Assembly (NCBI GenBank): GCA_964016985.1
Contig: OZ024834.1
Coordinates: forward strand, 87,456,937-87,520,936
Reading direction: 5' to 3'
Length of the DNA stretch: 64,000 nucleotides
DNA from: Anodontia alba
Taxonomy: Eukaryota; Mollusca; Bivalvia; Lucinida; Lucinidae
Shown: positions 31,315 through 43,732 of the stretch, one piece after another
Numbering within the stretch: position 1 is the first letter of the stretch
Layout: the number at the start of each line of letters is the position of its first letter
Made by a program: the position numbers and the translations under genes
The notes under the pieces: model-generated
The model's database searches: none
Told to the model about the DNA's origin: nothing
What the model saw: the letters and a program-made list of their open reading frames with translations, nothing else

Positions 31315-31527
31315 TTAACCGTTACCACACTCTGGGCTTTTTCAGCAGACGAGAAATTGATGATATTTTTCTTATTTTTCCCAGAAAACAGGATAGGACA
31401 TTTCATGCAAACTGTCTCCTAAGGAGACAGTTTGCATGAAATGTCATATCCTGTTTTCTGAGAAAAATAAGAAAAATATTTCAAAATGTCGTCTGCTGAA
31501 AATTTTACCCAGAGTGCTAAGCGTTAA
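31315..31527. mobile_element. TT3 MITE, complete
   Basis: TTAA at 31315-31318 and 31524-31527; left ACCGTTACCACACTCTGGG, right CCCAGAGTGCTAAGCG; core GTCTCCTAAGGAGAC with AACAGGATAGGACATTTCAT arms. Confidence 0.85.
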
Positions 31528-31884
31528 ACATACATATATGTGTATAACTACTAAAATAAATAAGCCACATCAAGTTAGAAGTTTGTACAAACATCAAATA
31601 TCATGAGTGATATTATGTCTGCAGTCTGATTAGAGTCTGCAGTTGCCGATATGTCTGTTAAGTCGGAATTAATGAGTTATGTAGATCACTACCAGACTGC
31701 AGATTTTCATATGTGCTTTGTGTATTACACAGGATATTACTCGTATAGTAAGACACCATATTGTACAGTAAATTAAAACATATCGTACAGGGTTACGGAA
31801 TCTTCTTACTTAATGTGGCTCGGGGTGAAATGTCTCTTGATCTCTGATATCGCTGATATATGTGTATATTGTGTAGTGTCAGGG

Positions 31885-32530
31885 AGTGTTGTCTTGGCGA
31901 TTGATTATGAGCGATTATAATCGATCATCAGTCACTTTTGCCTCTTGTGACTGATGATCAGAAAGAATTTTCATAGTTGACTGATCAGAAAATTCTATTT
32001 TGTGGAACATTTTTTTCTTACTTTTGTTAATATGTAAGTTGTCAAAAATGATATACTTAGCATAGACCTGTTTAGGTCATTATAGATAGAAGGTCAATAA
32101 AAGTGACGAAATATGAAATAAATACCTGAAATAAACATGGCTCCAGAGATGGAAACAGACTGATATTTTTCTTATTTTTACCTTATCATTATAACCATTT
32201 CTTTACAAAACCAAGTTAGTTCACAATTTTGAAGCTAATGACCCTCATGGGTTGATGTGTCGTTAAACCTGAAATCATCATCAGTTCTTATTTTTCCATG
32301 AAAATATGTTATATATACTCATCAGAAGTGGCCCATTGAGATGCTTCTAATGAGAACCTATAATATTTGTTTTCATGAAGAAATCAGAAACCCTAGCTTA
32401 TCTGGAACAATCATTAAAGTACCTGGAAAAGTGAATATATTGTCTGTAAGTCAACTGTTAGTCAATGATCAGTCCGTTTTACAAAACCAATGATCAGCTA
32501 TGAAATTCTGGCCAATTCTTAACACTAGTG
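31885..32530. mobile_element. Composite TIR element, second copy
   Basis: AGTGTTGTC..GCGATTATAATCGATCATCA left end and TTCTTAACACTAGTG right end, with FB1-type sequence at 32290-32400 in the same place as in the copy at 24650, plus a SINE-B tail fragment (32238-32281). Confidence 0.6.
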
Positions 32531-33134
32531 TAAAGGCTCCCTACAGGAGAAAAACAACAGCTTTTTATCATTAAAGCAGTGTAAATGGGGCATGATGGCT
32601 CCACACACAAAATAACCAGATTTTTTTTTTTTTATTTCTCCAAGAAAACATTTGTTATAGAACTTGGTAGAAGCACCTCGGCGTTGCGATTCTAACAAGT
32701 ACCCATAACAAAGATTTTCGTGGGGAGAAATAAGAAAAAATATTGATATTGTAGACTTGGAAAAAAGCATCCTATCTGGGCCTAGGGCTGGGGGTCTTGA
32801 GTATATGAGATTTGTGTATAGCCTCTATGTAATCTACTATATTCTCAAGGAATATATGCATATGTCATAATTTTGTGCCAAAAGTATGTCATAAAACTTC
32901 ATTCTGTAGAAATTCATAGAATTATAAATAAAATAAATATTTGCTAGGCTTTATTAGGATTTTTTTCAAGGAGCTGATTTTGGTAACATAAATAAAAACA
33001 AACAAACAAAAGAAGTTTTTATCTTTATTCATTTTGTAAAGCTCATTTAACTATACTGTTTGTTTCTTGATTTCTTTTTGACATTTAATGGCCAGGTAAC
33101 TTCTAAAACTAGAAATCCATTCTTGTTTTTTTTT

Positions 33135-33280
33135 ATGCCCCTGATGTTCGAAGAATGGTGGAAAGGGCGTATAGTGTTAGCCCTGTCCATCCATCCTTCT
33201 GTTCCTCTCCATCCAACGTTAGCAAGTTGCGTTTAAGTTTTCAAGGTGGGGGCATCCATGTCCTTTGGACACATTTCTAG

Positions 33281-33281
<1 letters not shown>
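33135..33281 (+). mobile_element. Repeat with Helitron-like 3' end
   Basis: ATGCCCCTGATGTTCGAAGA to TGTCCTTTGGACACATTTCT then AGT. The hairpin TGTCC-TTT-GGACA just before CTAGT is a good Helitron 3' signature. The 5' TC end is not evident. Confidence 0.5.
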
Positions 33282-33416
<135 letters not shown>

Positions 33417-34012
33417 AGACATACTTTCAGCACACAACTGTATGTGTGAATCAGAAATTCCCATAAATATCCTTAAATGTCTGTCAGACAGTGAGGACTA
33501 TGAATTAATTAGCACATTAACATCGAGCGGACAACTCTTTGGACTAGTCTATTTCCAATAGCAGGGTGTCTGGCTAGTTTTTATTATTACTGTGTTTTAT
33601 AGAAATTCCTGTTAATGCAAACAGTGAAGACCCTGATCAGATGCCACATTCTGTGGCATCTGATCTGGGTCGGCACTATTTGCCAGTTACCCTTTTAGGG
33701 GTTTCCAGACTAAAATGGGTTAAATTAGACAAAGTTTGATTTGAGTCAAGTCAACAGACACCTGTTGACATGCAGTTCCAAGGCGTTTCCACTGTTGAAG
33801 TTCTAAAATGGGATAACAAATATATTATATGTCCTTTTGTCTTTCCTCCTCCAAAGTTTTTGGATATTTATGGAACGGCTAATAATTATGTATAAGCTCT
33901 TGTGTATGTGTGTGATGTAAACTATAAACTGGCATCTTGCAACCCCAGTAAGTATGAAAATATCCTGAGATCTACTACTGCATGTTTATTTCAACGAGCA
34001 AGACATTTACAG

Positions 34013-34192
34013 GTATTCTAAGGGATCATTACCGTAAATCATTTCCCGTGGTCGACACCGATGTTTTCAAAATGCGTACCACAATGAGCCAAAGCATGAC
34101 AGAACATTTGGATTCAGAGTTGTCTATGCAGCCTCAGTTTCAGTTCAGGAAGTCTCGCAGCATGAAGCTCGCAGTGAAGGATGAGCTCGAAG
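34013..34192 (+). CDS. ARHGAP35: p190 RhoGAP exon 14: linker
   Basis: Residues 1062-1122. The acceptor is GACATTTACAG and the donor CGAAG|GTGATT (phase 1; the +5 base is not G, so weaker). ILRDHYRKSFPVVDTDVF and FQFRKSRSMKLAVKDELE have no clear counterpart in human. It is Ser- and basic-rich, and RKSRS may be a kinase site. It is supported by phase at both ends and by coding-like composition. Confidence 0.85.
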
Positions 34193-34311
34193 GTGATTGG
34201 TGGAAATTTGGCTGTGTTTTATGATTTCTGATTTTATTTGCAGCTGTTGTTGTTTTTTAGCTTTCATTGTTCTATACCTCTTTGATTGTTAGTCCCTGAG
34301 TTACATACCTC

Positions 34312-34494
34312 TATAACCCTTAAAACACCAGTCACAGCAGAAGCAGAAGACATTCTGAAATGTGTATTTATATTTTACAGAGAAAATAAGGCTTAACTTT
34401 TTATGTGTTTTCTTCAAGCCTTGTTTTCTTTCAAAAATAAAAAAAAGAAAATGCCTGAGAATGTCATCCGCAAAGATTTTGAATGTTGCTTTAA
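34312..34494. mobile_element. TT2 MITE, abutting TT1
   Basis: Left ATAACCCTTAAAACACC; right GAATGTTGCTTTAA. It shares TTAA 34491-34494 with the next TT1. Confidence 0.7.
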
Positions 34495-34706
34495 CCTTTG
34501 TCATGCTTAATATATATTAAGATGCCGAGCCCACTTCTAATTTTCAGCCAATCAGATTACTTGATCCAGGTTGTTGATACGAATTCAAATATTGAATGGC
34601 AAGCAGTGCAGATCGAGATCAGCTGGCTTCTTAAGAAGCCAACTGATCTGGATCTACACTGTTTTCAAAGGCAGGGCATATCCGAGTTCAGCAGGACAAG
34701 GGTTAA
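34491..34706 (-). mobile_element. TT1 MITE, reverse orientation
   Basis: TTAA at 34491-34494 and 34703-34706; core GGCTTCTTAAGAAGCC; right end CAGCAGGACAAGGG. Confidence 0.85.
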
Positions 34707-35031
34707 GGATAATTGTTAGCCCCCAGAGTTACTTAGTAAATTTACCCTACCTTAGCTTCTATTTGGTTTCTTTCTGTTATGAGCTGGAGTTGAGTAGAAT
34801 TCACATGTACAAAATATCATATACACACTTCCAGATATGGTGAAAGTTGAGGTGAGTGTTGAGTGAAAAATTCAGCAGATTACAATTTGAAGTATTTTTT
34901 TTTTTTATTTTCCTAGAAAATAGGATTTGGCAATTTGTATTAAGATTGGTATCTTGTTTTCTATGAAAAATAAGGAAAATATTGTCAATTTGTCATCAGC
35001 TGAATTTGTCCATAGCATAGTAGGTGATAAG

Positions 35032-35041
35032 AACAAACAAA

Positions 35042-35072
<31 letters not shown>

Positions 35073-35078
35073 AAAAAA
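35032..35078. repeat. (AAAT)n microsatellite
   Basis: About nine AAAT units followed by A run. Confidence 0.95.
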
Positions 35079-35299
35079 CTGTTTCTTGCCTAATCCCTGT
35101 ATCTGGGCCTATGACCCCCTTGTGTATCTATGCTTCCAAGTCAGGACCTCCACTTTGCAATGTTCAGTAAAATTCTAGTATTTTCTGCGCTTGTACTGAA
35201 ATTTTCTCACTACTCTGCTTTCAACGTCTTTCAGAATATCCCTTTTGCTTGGCGCTTTACACAGAGGAAATGAATTAGCTAATTTTTGTCATGATTTAA

Positions 35300-35725
35300 A
35301 GGCTCCATACTCCTCAAAAGTAGACATTTTTTATCAAAAAAAGGTTTAATAGATTGATATTTAGTATAGATACAATCATAAAATGTGGCATCTGAAAGCC
35401 TGTAATATTTGAGTTAGTCTCTCATTTCCAAACTGGATCAAAAAATGAAATTAATACAATCATAAAATGTGGCATCTGACAGCCTGTAAAATTTCAGTTA
35501 GTCTCTAGTTCTTTAAATGAAATGATTTTTTTATGGTATCACTGAAATAATGTTGGCAACATTAATTCAGAGATATGATAAAAAATCATTTCCTTTAAAG
35601 AACGAGAGACTAACTGAAATTTTACAGGCTGTCAGATGCCACATTTTATGATTATATTAACCATATATAAATTGATTAAACCTTTCTTGGATACTAAAAT
35701 GTCTATTTTGAGGAATATGGAGTTG
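35300..35725. mobile_element. TT4 element, TTAA-flanked
   Basis: Ends AGGCTCCATACTCCTCAAAA and TTTTGAGGAATATGGAGTTG, TTAA on both sides (35296-35299, 35726-35729); inner inverted repeat ACAATCATAAAATGTGGCAT. The empty site in the copy at 46165 reads CATGATTAAATGC, confirming a TTAA duplication. Confidence 0.88.
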
Positions 35726-36100
35726 TTAATGCAAAACCATTTGTAGTAGCGACCAATGCACAAATATTTTTATTCTAATTATTGGTTTAAAAAAAAAAAA
35801 TCGAACATTTTCACTTTTTCCCCATAGCGAAAATGGCTGCAAACTATGCAGAAATTGGTAGGGTAGGTAAATTGGAGGCAGGTTTTCAGCAAGTTCTGTT
35901 TGTTCAAATCTTCTGAAATTTTCACTGTATTAAAAAGCATTTTCTTATATAAAATATCCAAGAAATCTCTTTACTGTAGAAATTACATATGTCAGACCAA
36001 TTTTTGGCCGTAATTTTAATTTTAGGCTATTTGAGAACAAAACACAGAAAGAGAAAAGACAAATGGTTTCTAATCAGATATGATTAATAAGAACAAAATA

Positions 36101-36320
36101 CACTACAACCTCTTTATAACACGGTTCGATATAACACAGTTTTGGATATAACACCGTTCGAAGATGGATTTCAAAAATGTATAGATTATATTGAAAAATG
36201 ACCATAAATGGTTATTTTTCAGTATAATCTATACATTTTTGTCTGAATATAACATGGTTTTTTAACTAATACGGTTTATGCTATGGACCCCAACAATAGT
36301 GTTATAAAGAGGTTGTGGTG
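36101..36320. mobile_element. TA1 element, TA-flanked
   Basis: Ends CACTACAACCTCTTTATAAC and GTTATAAAGAGGTTGTGGTG; inner palindrome ATGTATAGATTATATTGAAA. The empty site at about 46660 shows a TA duplication. A second copy is at 56746-56950. Confidence 0.9.
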
Positions 36321-37504
36321 TATTTTCATTTAAAATAAGATGCCTAGCGAAAAAAACATTTTTCCCAGTGATGTAGAAAGGACAGGAAGTAGATACACAG
36401 ATTGGTCTCCGTTTTCTATGTTCAAATATGACATGTAAATTTTCCTAAGCACCAGCTCATATACTGATATTATAGTTTGTGCCTCTACATGAGAAAATCA
36501 ACCTGTGACATGCAGCCAATGACACTCGAGATCAGCTTGCGCATTCCTCGCAGTCTGGTCAGGATCTTCTCTATCAATATATTCTATTATAATAATGTAA
36601 GCGGACAACGAAGTCCCTGATCAGACTGTGTGAACGCGCAGGCTGATCTGGGCCTTGGTCGTCCGCATATGCAATAAGAGTGATTTTCTTCTGTTTCATC
36701 TCATATATACTGTGGAAATCCAAGCTAATGAAATATTTCTGTTACTTTTACCACTCATTGCAGAATGACCTACTATGGATTTCGGAATTTAAGGTTTCTT
36801 TTAACCTTTACCACTCTCTGGGCTAATTCAGCAGATGATAAATTGATGTTATTTTTTCTTATTTTTTCCTGACAACAGGTTTTGACATTTCATGCAAATT
36901 GTCTCCATTGGAGACAATTTGCATGAAATGTCAAAACCTGTTTTCAGGAAAAAGTAAGAAAAGTAGATACAGATGATCGGATCATGCATAATTAATATTG
37001 ACCCTTTCCGTAGGATGTCTTATATATTTCATTAATTTGGATTTTTGCTTGTAGACTAATATGTTTCCTTTGATAAGTTGGGCCTTTCAAAGCAAAACTG
37101 GGTGTTTGGAGTTTGTATGAACAATGAATCTATGAGCAAGCGCATGGCAAAACCTACAAAATGGCATCCGCCCAGTCTGATCAGAGTCTTTGCTGGGCAC
37201 TCAGTGGGTAGCTAAGGACCCAAGCTTTCTTCATGCGGACAGCGAAGACTCTGATCAGACTGGGCGGATACCCTGGCTGATCCGAGTCTTCGCTGGGAGC
37301 ACCCTTTTTGTTGGTTTTGTAATGTGCTGGTTCCCATCAGTCTGAATATGGCCTTTGACGTATCCAGTGAATGTAGAAATGAAGAGTGGAGGGCTGATCC
37401 GTGCCTTCACTGTTGTTCGATATTCTCAAATACCTATTTTTGTTTGCCCTGACCATTTGTTGTTGTATAGTACAAGCTGCTACGCAAGAAATCGTACCTT
37501 TGGA

Positions 37505-37690
37505 CATGTTGGTCATTCTCTCCTTTCCGCTGATTCAAGAAAGATAATTGTCAGTTTCTAGCGAAAGAATGTGCACAATACTGGTTAACCCCTAAGAGGA
37601 CTAAGCCTGCCCAGTAAAAGTGTGGTTAGGTAAACTGGACATGACCCCATTGGGTTGACTGGGCCGTAAAAACTCAACACAAACAAAATC
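37505..37690 (+). mobile_element. SINE-A, 5'-truncated
   Basis: From GGTCATTCTCTCCTTTCCGC to TAAAAACTCAACACAAACA. Confidence 0.75.
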
Positions 37691-37919
37691 ATTGGACATG
37701 TGCACCTAGCAAAGATTCAGATTAGCCTGCCAATTGTGGAATGTGATTAGAATCTGTACTGGGCATATTTTGGATAGCTTAAGATGAAAAAGTTTCTTCA
37801 TGTGGACAGCGAAGATTCAGATTGGCTGCGGCAGCCTGATTTGAGTCTTTGTTGGACACACATGTAAGAAGGTACGTTTACTCAAGCTGTGGCTCATTTA
37901 TTCGTTGCCCTAGATAATG

Positions 37920-38146
37920 TACGCTGAATGTCCTAAAATTTCGAACACAAAGTGTCTGACAAAATGGCATACGTGAACGGTGTAGACCCAGATCAGACTG
38001 CTCCTGAAGGAGCAGTGTGATCAGGGTTTACACTGTTTGGCATTCCACTATATATATGTATTTTGGTAAAAAAACTGCATAAAAAGCAAAATTTGGGCCA
38101 AAAAGGTATTAAATTAAATATTTGAAAGTTTAGGACATTTACCGTA
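37920..38146. mobile_element. TACGGTA foldback, second copy
   Basis: TACGCTGAATGTCCTAAAAT and TAGGACATTTACCGTA ends; core GACTGCTCCTGAAGGAGCAG. Confidence 0.72.
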
Positions 38147-38499
38147 GGGATATTTCCCCATTTTCTCTAAGAAAAACATCTTGTTGTAACTCATTGGAAT
38201 TATCTCTTCAAGGCTATTCTTGTGAGTAGATAGATTTTTGTGTAGCACATCAAAAATATTGACATAAAGTTACAAATTATTGGATTAGAAAAATGGTGAA
38301 TTTATAATTTTTTTTTTTTTTTTTTACTGTATCCTATGTTTTGGATAAGGGACTGTTTTGGTTGAAACTTGATATTTTTCCAATTTTCTCTTAACAAAAT
38401 CATATGTTGTGGTACTGTGCTTAACCACATGCTTACCATTAACATGTTTTCACGGAAAAATAAGAAAAACATTCATCTGGTTACTCCTCTTATCTAGAG

Positions 38500-38695
38500 G
38501 TATGTTAACATAGTTTAGATAAGGGTGGGTATCAGGTAAATATTGTTCTTATTTCTCCACGAAAACATGTTGTGGGTACTCATTAGAAGTGCCTCTGCAA
38601 GGCACTTCTAATGGGTACCCACATGTTTTCATAGAGAAATAAGGAAAATATCAAGACTTTTGGATAGAAAAAAAACATCTTATTACAAGCAGTGG
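38500..38695. mobile_element. FB1 foldback element
   Basis: CATAGTTTAGATAAGGGTGG left end, core AGTGCCTCTGCAAGGCACTT, right end near CATCTTATTACAAGCAG. Confidence 0.68.
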
Positions 38696-39179
38696 TTCAT
38701 TTTTGCACCAAAGCATATGCTATTTTATCATGTTAGAATCACTTGGCAGGCCAGCTTTGATGAGCTAGTTTTATCGAGTTGTGAGAAAAATATACGTCAG
38801 AATATTGTGCATACATAAAGGTTGTTAGTTGTCACACATTTAACTTTCCAGTGTCATAGCTCGGCTTCTGTAAGCGCAAGTCGCATAAAACTTACATGTT
38901 GCAAGCCACTCTAGGTCAGCTCCCATAAAATTTGATAGGTTTTCATACCCCACCACACCATAGTTTTGGGGTATTATGGTTTCACGTTGGATGTCTGTGT
39001 GTCTGCCCGTACATATGCCAGGTACATTGGGAGGTTAGTGTTTGTATTGGTGTCTGGTTTATTCCGTCATTGTGGGGTTAAAAATTGTGTTGTGGGGTTG
39101 ACAAATAGATAAAAATGGTAGTTGTGGGGTTAAAGAAGATCAAAGAAAGATCAAAGGAATGACCTCATAATGTACCTCT

Positions 39180-39520
39180 CGTAAGAATGTCCGTACGTCT
39201 GTCAGTCCGTATTTCATTTCTGGATGATAACTTCAGTAAACATCAATGGATTTTCACCAAACTTGGTATGTGCATTGATATTGTGGAGATCTGGTTTGGG
39301 ATTGTTGATGGACAAGTTTCGTCAAATTTTGACGGAGTTATCTGCCCGAGACATGCCCAGATTTTCGTTTCCGAACGATAACTTGAGTAAATGTCCAGGG
39401 ATTTTAACCAAACTTGAGTACATACATTGATACAATGGAGATCTGGTTTGCTAATGGGCAAATTTCATCAATTTTTGACAGAGTTATCTGCCTGGGACAA
39501 GATGATAGTGGGATATTATC
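39180..39520 (+). repeat. Interspersed repeat with two internal copies
   Basis: The unit GATAACTT..AGTAAA..ACCAAACTTG..GGAGATCTGGTTTG..GACGGAGTTATCTGCC occurs twice (39230-39360 and 39375-39500). Confidence 0.65.
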
Positions 39521-39584
39521 ATTATACATACGATTTTTTTTTTTTTTTTTTTTTGGTCCGATTTTTGCAAAAATTAACACTCTG

Positions 39585-39797
39585 TTAACCCTTGTCCTGC
39601 TGAATAAATTAAGATACCACGCCCACTTCTAATTTTCAGCCAATCAGATTACTTGATCCAGATTTTTGTTATAAATTTGCATACTTGATGGCAAACAGTG
39701 CAGATCCAGATCAGTTGGCTTCTTCAGAAGCCAACTGATCTGGATCTACACTGTTTGCAAAACAGGGTATATCCGGGCTCAGCAGGACAAGGGTTAA
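39585..39797 (-). mobile_element. TT1 MITE, reverse orientation
   Basis: TTAA ends; CCCTTGTCCTGCTGAATAAA left; core GGCTTCTTCAGAAGCC. Confidence 0.88.
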
Positions 39798-40009
39798 GTT
39801 TTGGTGGTCTGCCTCATATCTTGGTTTTCAAAAGGGCAAAGTGCATTTTTCACCTACCATTCCTACAGAATTGCTGGCTTTTTAGTATAAATTTTACATG
39901 TGGACCTGTGAGAGTGAAGCTGTTTTATGTAGGTATGTAGAAAGTTTGATATATTAGTATTCCGGGATTTGAATATGAAGTTTGACTGCTTGCTTTGAAA
40001 CGGAAATGC

Positions 40010-40440
40010 CTGTAAAAGTTATGAATAATTTTCAAAAGCTTGTTTTCTAGCACCAAAAAATACAAACAAACACTAATAGTTATGTATAATTTTCAAAACT
40101 TATTGTTATCTAGCTTTTAAAAATGCTGAAATCTGTAAATTTATACCAAGCTTTTAAAACTTCTTCTGAAGCTTATTGTGCTTGTTGACCAAGGTTCTTA
40201 AAAAATAATTATGCATATATTTCAAAAGCTTATTGTTACCTAGCTTTTTAAAAGTTATTTATAAGTTTCAAAAGCTTATTGTTGCCTAATGTTAATAAGT
40301 TTCAAAAGCTTATTGTTTCCTAGCTTTTAAAATAATAAAAGTTATGAATAAGTTTCAAAAGCTTATTGTTACCTAGCTTTTTTTTTTTAAAGAAAAAAAA
40401 AAGTTACAAATAACATTCATTGTTAACTAACTGTTATTAA
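40010..40440. repeat. Degenerate tandem repeat
   Basis: TTTCAAAAGCTTATTGTTAC and CTAGCTTTTAAAA recur five or six times with gaps. No coding sense. Confidence 0.6.
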
Positions 40441-41105
40441 TTGTTTATTTTTTGTAAAAAAAAAAAAAAAAAAAAAAACAAACGATATGTGTGTTTATTT
40501 GAATGTTTTATGAATTTTGATGCATAACTGGATGTATTGCTGATAAATATACATGCTTTTTTGCCCTGGAACTTTTTTGTGTTTCTTTTTGTAGCTGTGG
40601 ACTGTTTAAGCCCCGGAATATCACAGTTCATTGTTGTCAGTGTTTGTATCTAGTATTCCTGATGTCAGATTCTTATCTTTCTTTTTTCAATAATTTCAAT
40701 AAAAACATTTGTAATTTTATATTTCTGTATGGTGTTGGTGATATTTATTAGAATCACCATAGCGGTTTGATATATGATTTTATAGAGAAATAAAACATTG
40801 TTTTGTTACCCCTTTTGTCTAGAAATCTTTGTATAGTTAGATGGATAAATTTGATGGCTTAGGAGAGAGATGTTGACATGTGAAAATAAATTGGAGATGA
40901 TGTTTTTTCACAACCTAATTCCAGGTGCCAGTGGACAGCTGCATATTTCTTTTTTTTTTTTTTTTTTTTTTTCCAGTGAATATTTTGGTGTCATATCAAA
41001 TAATAATTGAGGAAACTAGTAAACATTATCAGCTTATAGAATAGGCTCAATTTCTTAACAGTAGTATTTATTACTGCCAAACAGCTTATGTTCACAGTTC
41101 AACAC

Positions 41106-41319
41106 TTAACCCTTGTCCTGCTGAGCCCGGATAAACCCTGCCTTTGCAAACAGTGTAGATCCAGATCAGTTGGCTTCTGAAGAAGCCAACTGATCTGGAT
41201 CTGCACTGTTTACCATTAAGTATGTGAATTTATGGCAATAATCCAGATTAAGTAATCTGATTGGCTGAAAATTAGAAGTGGGCATGGCATCTTAATTTAT
41301 TCAGCAGAACAAGAGTTAA
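41106..41319 (+). mobile_element. TT1 MITE
   Basis: TTAA ends; CCCTTGTCCTGCTGAGCCC left; core GGCTTCTGAAGAAGCC; AACAAGAG right. Confidence 0.85.
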
Positions 41320-42049
41320 AAATATCATGCTGTAGGCATAATCAGCCGACAACAACTTTTGCATTCCTGATTTTCAGAAGTGGATGGACTATTCCAGTTT
41401 TAATTTGGATACCTCCATTATTTCAAGTTGGGATGTCAAGTCAAAAATCAAACAGAAATAGCAAGCAGTGTAGAATCTGATTCTCGAGAGCTTGTCACAG
41501 GGATCTATACTGTTTGAAATAGCATATGTATCTATTTTGGTCTGTAGAGCTGAAAGGGTTCAGTCGAATTGTTTTCAAAGGAGTTGAATTAAAAGAAACA
41601 TGATTACTGGTTTTCAGTGGGGGCGAGGGAGGGGGTGGAGTTTGTTTGACACATATTGGATGAAAATTTTGAGAATCGAGATTTATTGTAGTTCCTTTTT
41701 CTGCTTGATATGAATTTCAGCCACACCTAAAGGAATGTAGAGAATTCCTGTACAGTGAAGATTCTGATCAATATACAGATCTTTGCAGTCTGATCAGTGC
41801 TACCATTGTTTGCTTACAGAAGTAGAATTTTCTTGGTCAGACTGCACAGGTTGACAACCTGATCTAGACTCTTTCTATTCTTATGTCATATAACCACTTC
41901 TCATGATGTGTCTAATTTATATGCCTATATGAATTTCTCAGTCTATGTGTATTTTCTGAACATGTTGGCAATAGATTCTTGTTGAACATAAGGAACAGAC
42001 TTAACATGTGAACTAGGAAACAGGAAAACCTACATAAAGCCAGATACGA

Positions 42050-42262
42050 TAACCCTTGTCATGCTGAATAAATTAAGATACCACTCCCACTTGTAATTGT
42101 CAGCTAATCAGATAACTTGATCCAGGTTGTTCATACAAATTCACATAATTAATAATAAACAGTACAGATCCAGATCAGTTGGCTTCTGCAGAAGCCAACT
42201 GATCTGGATCTACATTGTTTGCAAAGGCCTGGCATAGCCAAGTTCAACAGGATCAGGGGTAA
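42050..42262 (-). mobile_element. TT1 MITE, reverse orientation, ends slightly decayed
   Basis: ATAACCCTTGTCATGCTGAA left; core GGCTTCTGCAGAAGCC; right end AACAGGATCAGGGGTAA. Confidence 0.78.
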
Positions 42263-43286
42263 TACTATTCTAAGAGGAATGGATATAGCTAAAAGATTTA
42301 GACACCCCTTTTGCTGTCAGGAAATCTACCTTGTATTTTGAAAACTTTAAAAAATTGAGGCTACTTTTAAAGGAAAGAATTTGCTCCCATAAGGAGAAAA
42401 TTCCTGCAGCAAATGCTTCACTTTAAGAGTATCCCCAAGTGAAAAAGGAGTAAAATATTTCTATATCGAGAATTGATCGTAAAACTGTAGCAAGTCAGGG
42501 GTTGTTTTTCCCAGTACTTAATCTCCTCACCATGAAGGCGTTATGAAGATTACAACATTTCTTTCTGTAAACAATGGAAATTTAGGTGCCATTGCTTGTA
42601 TGAGCAATGGCACCTAAATTTGCATTATTAACAAAGGGGTCAAAGTTGTCCCTAAATATGGGTTTCAAAAATATGTTTGAGTTACTACAGTCTTGCGCTC
42701 AACCCTCAATATGTGAGTTATTTGTTTTTGCACCAAAGTATACCTTGTGGTACTCATTGAAACCTCCTCACTGGGGCAATTCCATGGAGTTCTTACATCA
42801 TCTGTTTTGGTACAAAAATAACCAAAATTATCTTCAGAATGTTCCCCTTATCTAAAGCTGTGCTGAAGCTTAACATTTTACACTTAAGGTCCTTTTTTAA
42901 ACAAAAGAAGTGATACTGATAAATATTTTGCTTGTTTCTACATGAAAACATTGGTACTCATCATTAGAAGCACCTCACTGAGACACTGCTGATGAGTACC
43001 CACAATACTGTACATGTATATGTTTTCATTGTGAAATAAGAAAATGTTGATGGGGACATCCCCACCCAACCCTCACTCCCCTCACACACAGCCTTTATCA
43101 TGAACTATGGTAAAAAGTTTCATTTGGTCATTTAGGTTTTCCTGTGGACTGGTTCAACTATTATAATTGAGCTGCAACATGAAAAAAAGGTGTCTTTGGG
43201 ATATGTGCAAACAGTAAAGATAAAGATCAGTCAGGGGAGATATATAGTCTGATCAGGAACTTTGCTATACTTTGTTATGTTCTACC

Positions 43287-43490
43287 AGAGGAATTGTTAA
43301 GGAGGAGTATTTGGTGATAATTCTGGGATAATTTTTATTATTTCTCCATAAAAACATATGTTGTGGGTATTCATTAGAAGCACCTCAGCGAGGCGCTTCT
43401 AATGAGTACCCACAACATATGTTTTTATGGAAAACTGGTGAAAATTATCCCGGAATTATCACCAAATACTCCACCTTAACAATTCCTCTG
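43287..43490. mobile_element. FB1b foldback element, complete
   Basis: Ends AGAGGAATTGTTAAGGAGGA and CCTTAACAATTCCTCT; arms GTATTTGGTGATAATTC; core CATATGTTGTGGGTA..GCACCTCAGCGAGGCGC. It has the same core as FB1 but different ends. Confidence 0.85.
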
Positions 43491-43732
43491 TTCTACAGTA
43501 CCCAAAGATTCTATAAGTGGACAGTGAAGGCCCTGATCTGGGCCTTCGATGTCTGCATTAGGCCGGGGTTATGTCTGCATATGCCCGAAGACACGTTTTA
43601 AAATGGCGCGGCCTATATAATGCTTTTCTCTTTAGCTTTCAACCTAGACTTACTAGAAGTCTAATTTCTTCGGATATATAGGAGCTTTATTAATTTTATT
43701 TTAATCTTCAACTGTTATCATTTGCTTTTAAG

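Larger units (their letters stand above)
35215..36375 (+). repeat. Host repeat R, copy 1, carrying TT4 and TA1
   Basis: Flanks and middle (TTTTGTCATGATT, GTAGGGTAGGTAAATTGGAG, GAACAAAACACAGAAA) match the copy at 46165-46715. TT4 and TA1 sit inside this copy only. Confidence 0.8.
34193..43732 (+). other. Intron 14a (9.5 kb)
   Basis: Holds TT2, TT1 copies (34491, 39585, 41106, 42050), TT3 (34850-35030, 36801-36965), host repeat R with two inserts (35215-36375), palindromes (36520-36680, 37150-37300), SINE-A (37505-37690), a TACGGTA foldback (37920-38146), FB1 (38500-38695, 42900-43085), repeat 39180-39520, an A/T-rich semi-tandem region (40010-40440), FB2 (42355-42440), FB1b (43287-43490) and a GGCCCTGATCTGGGCC palindrome (43520-43600). 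Confidence 0.8.
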
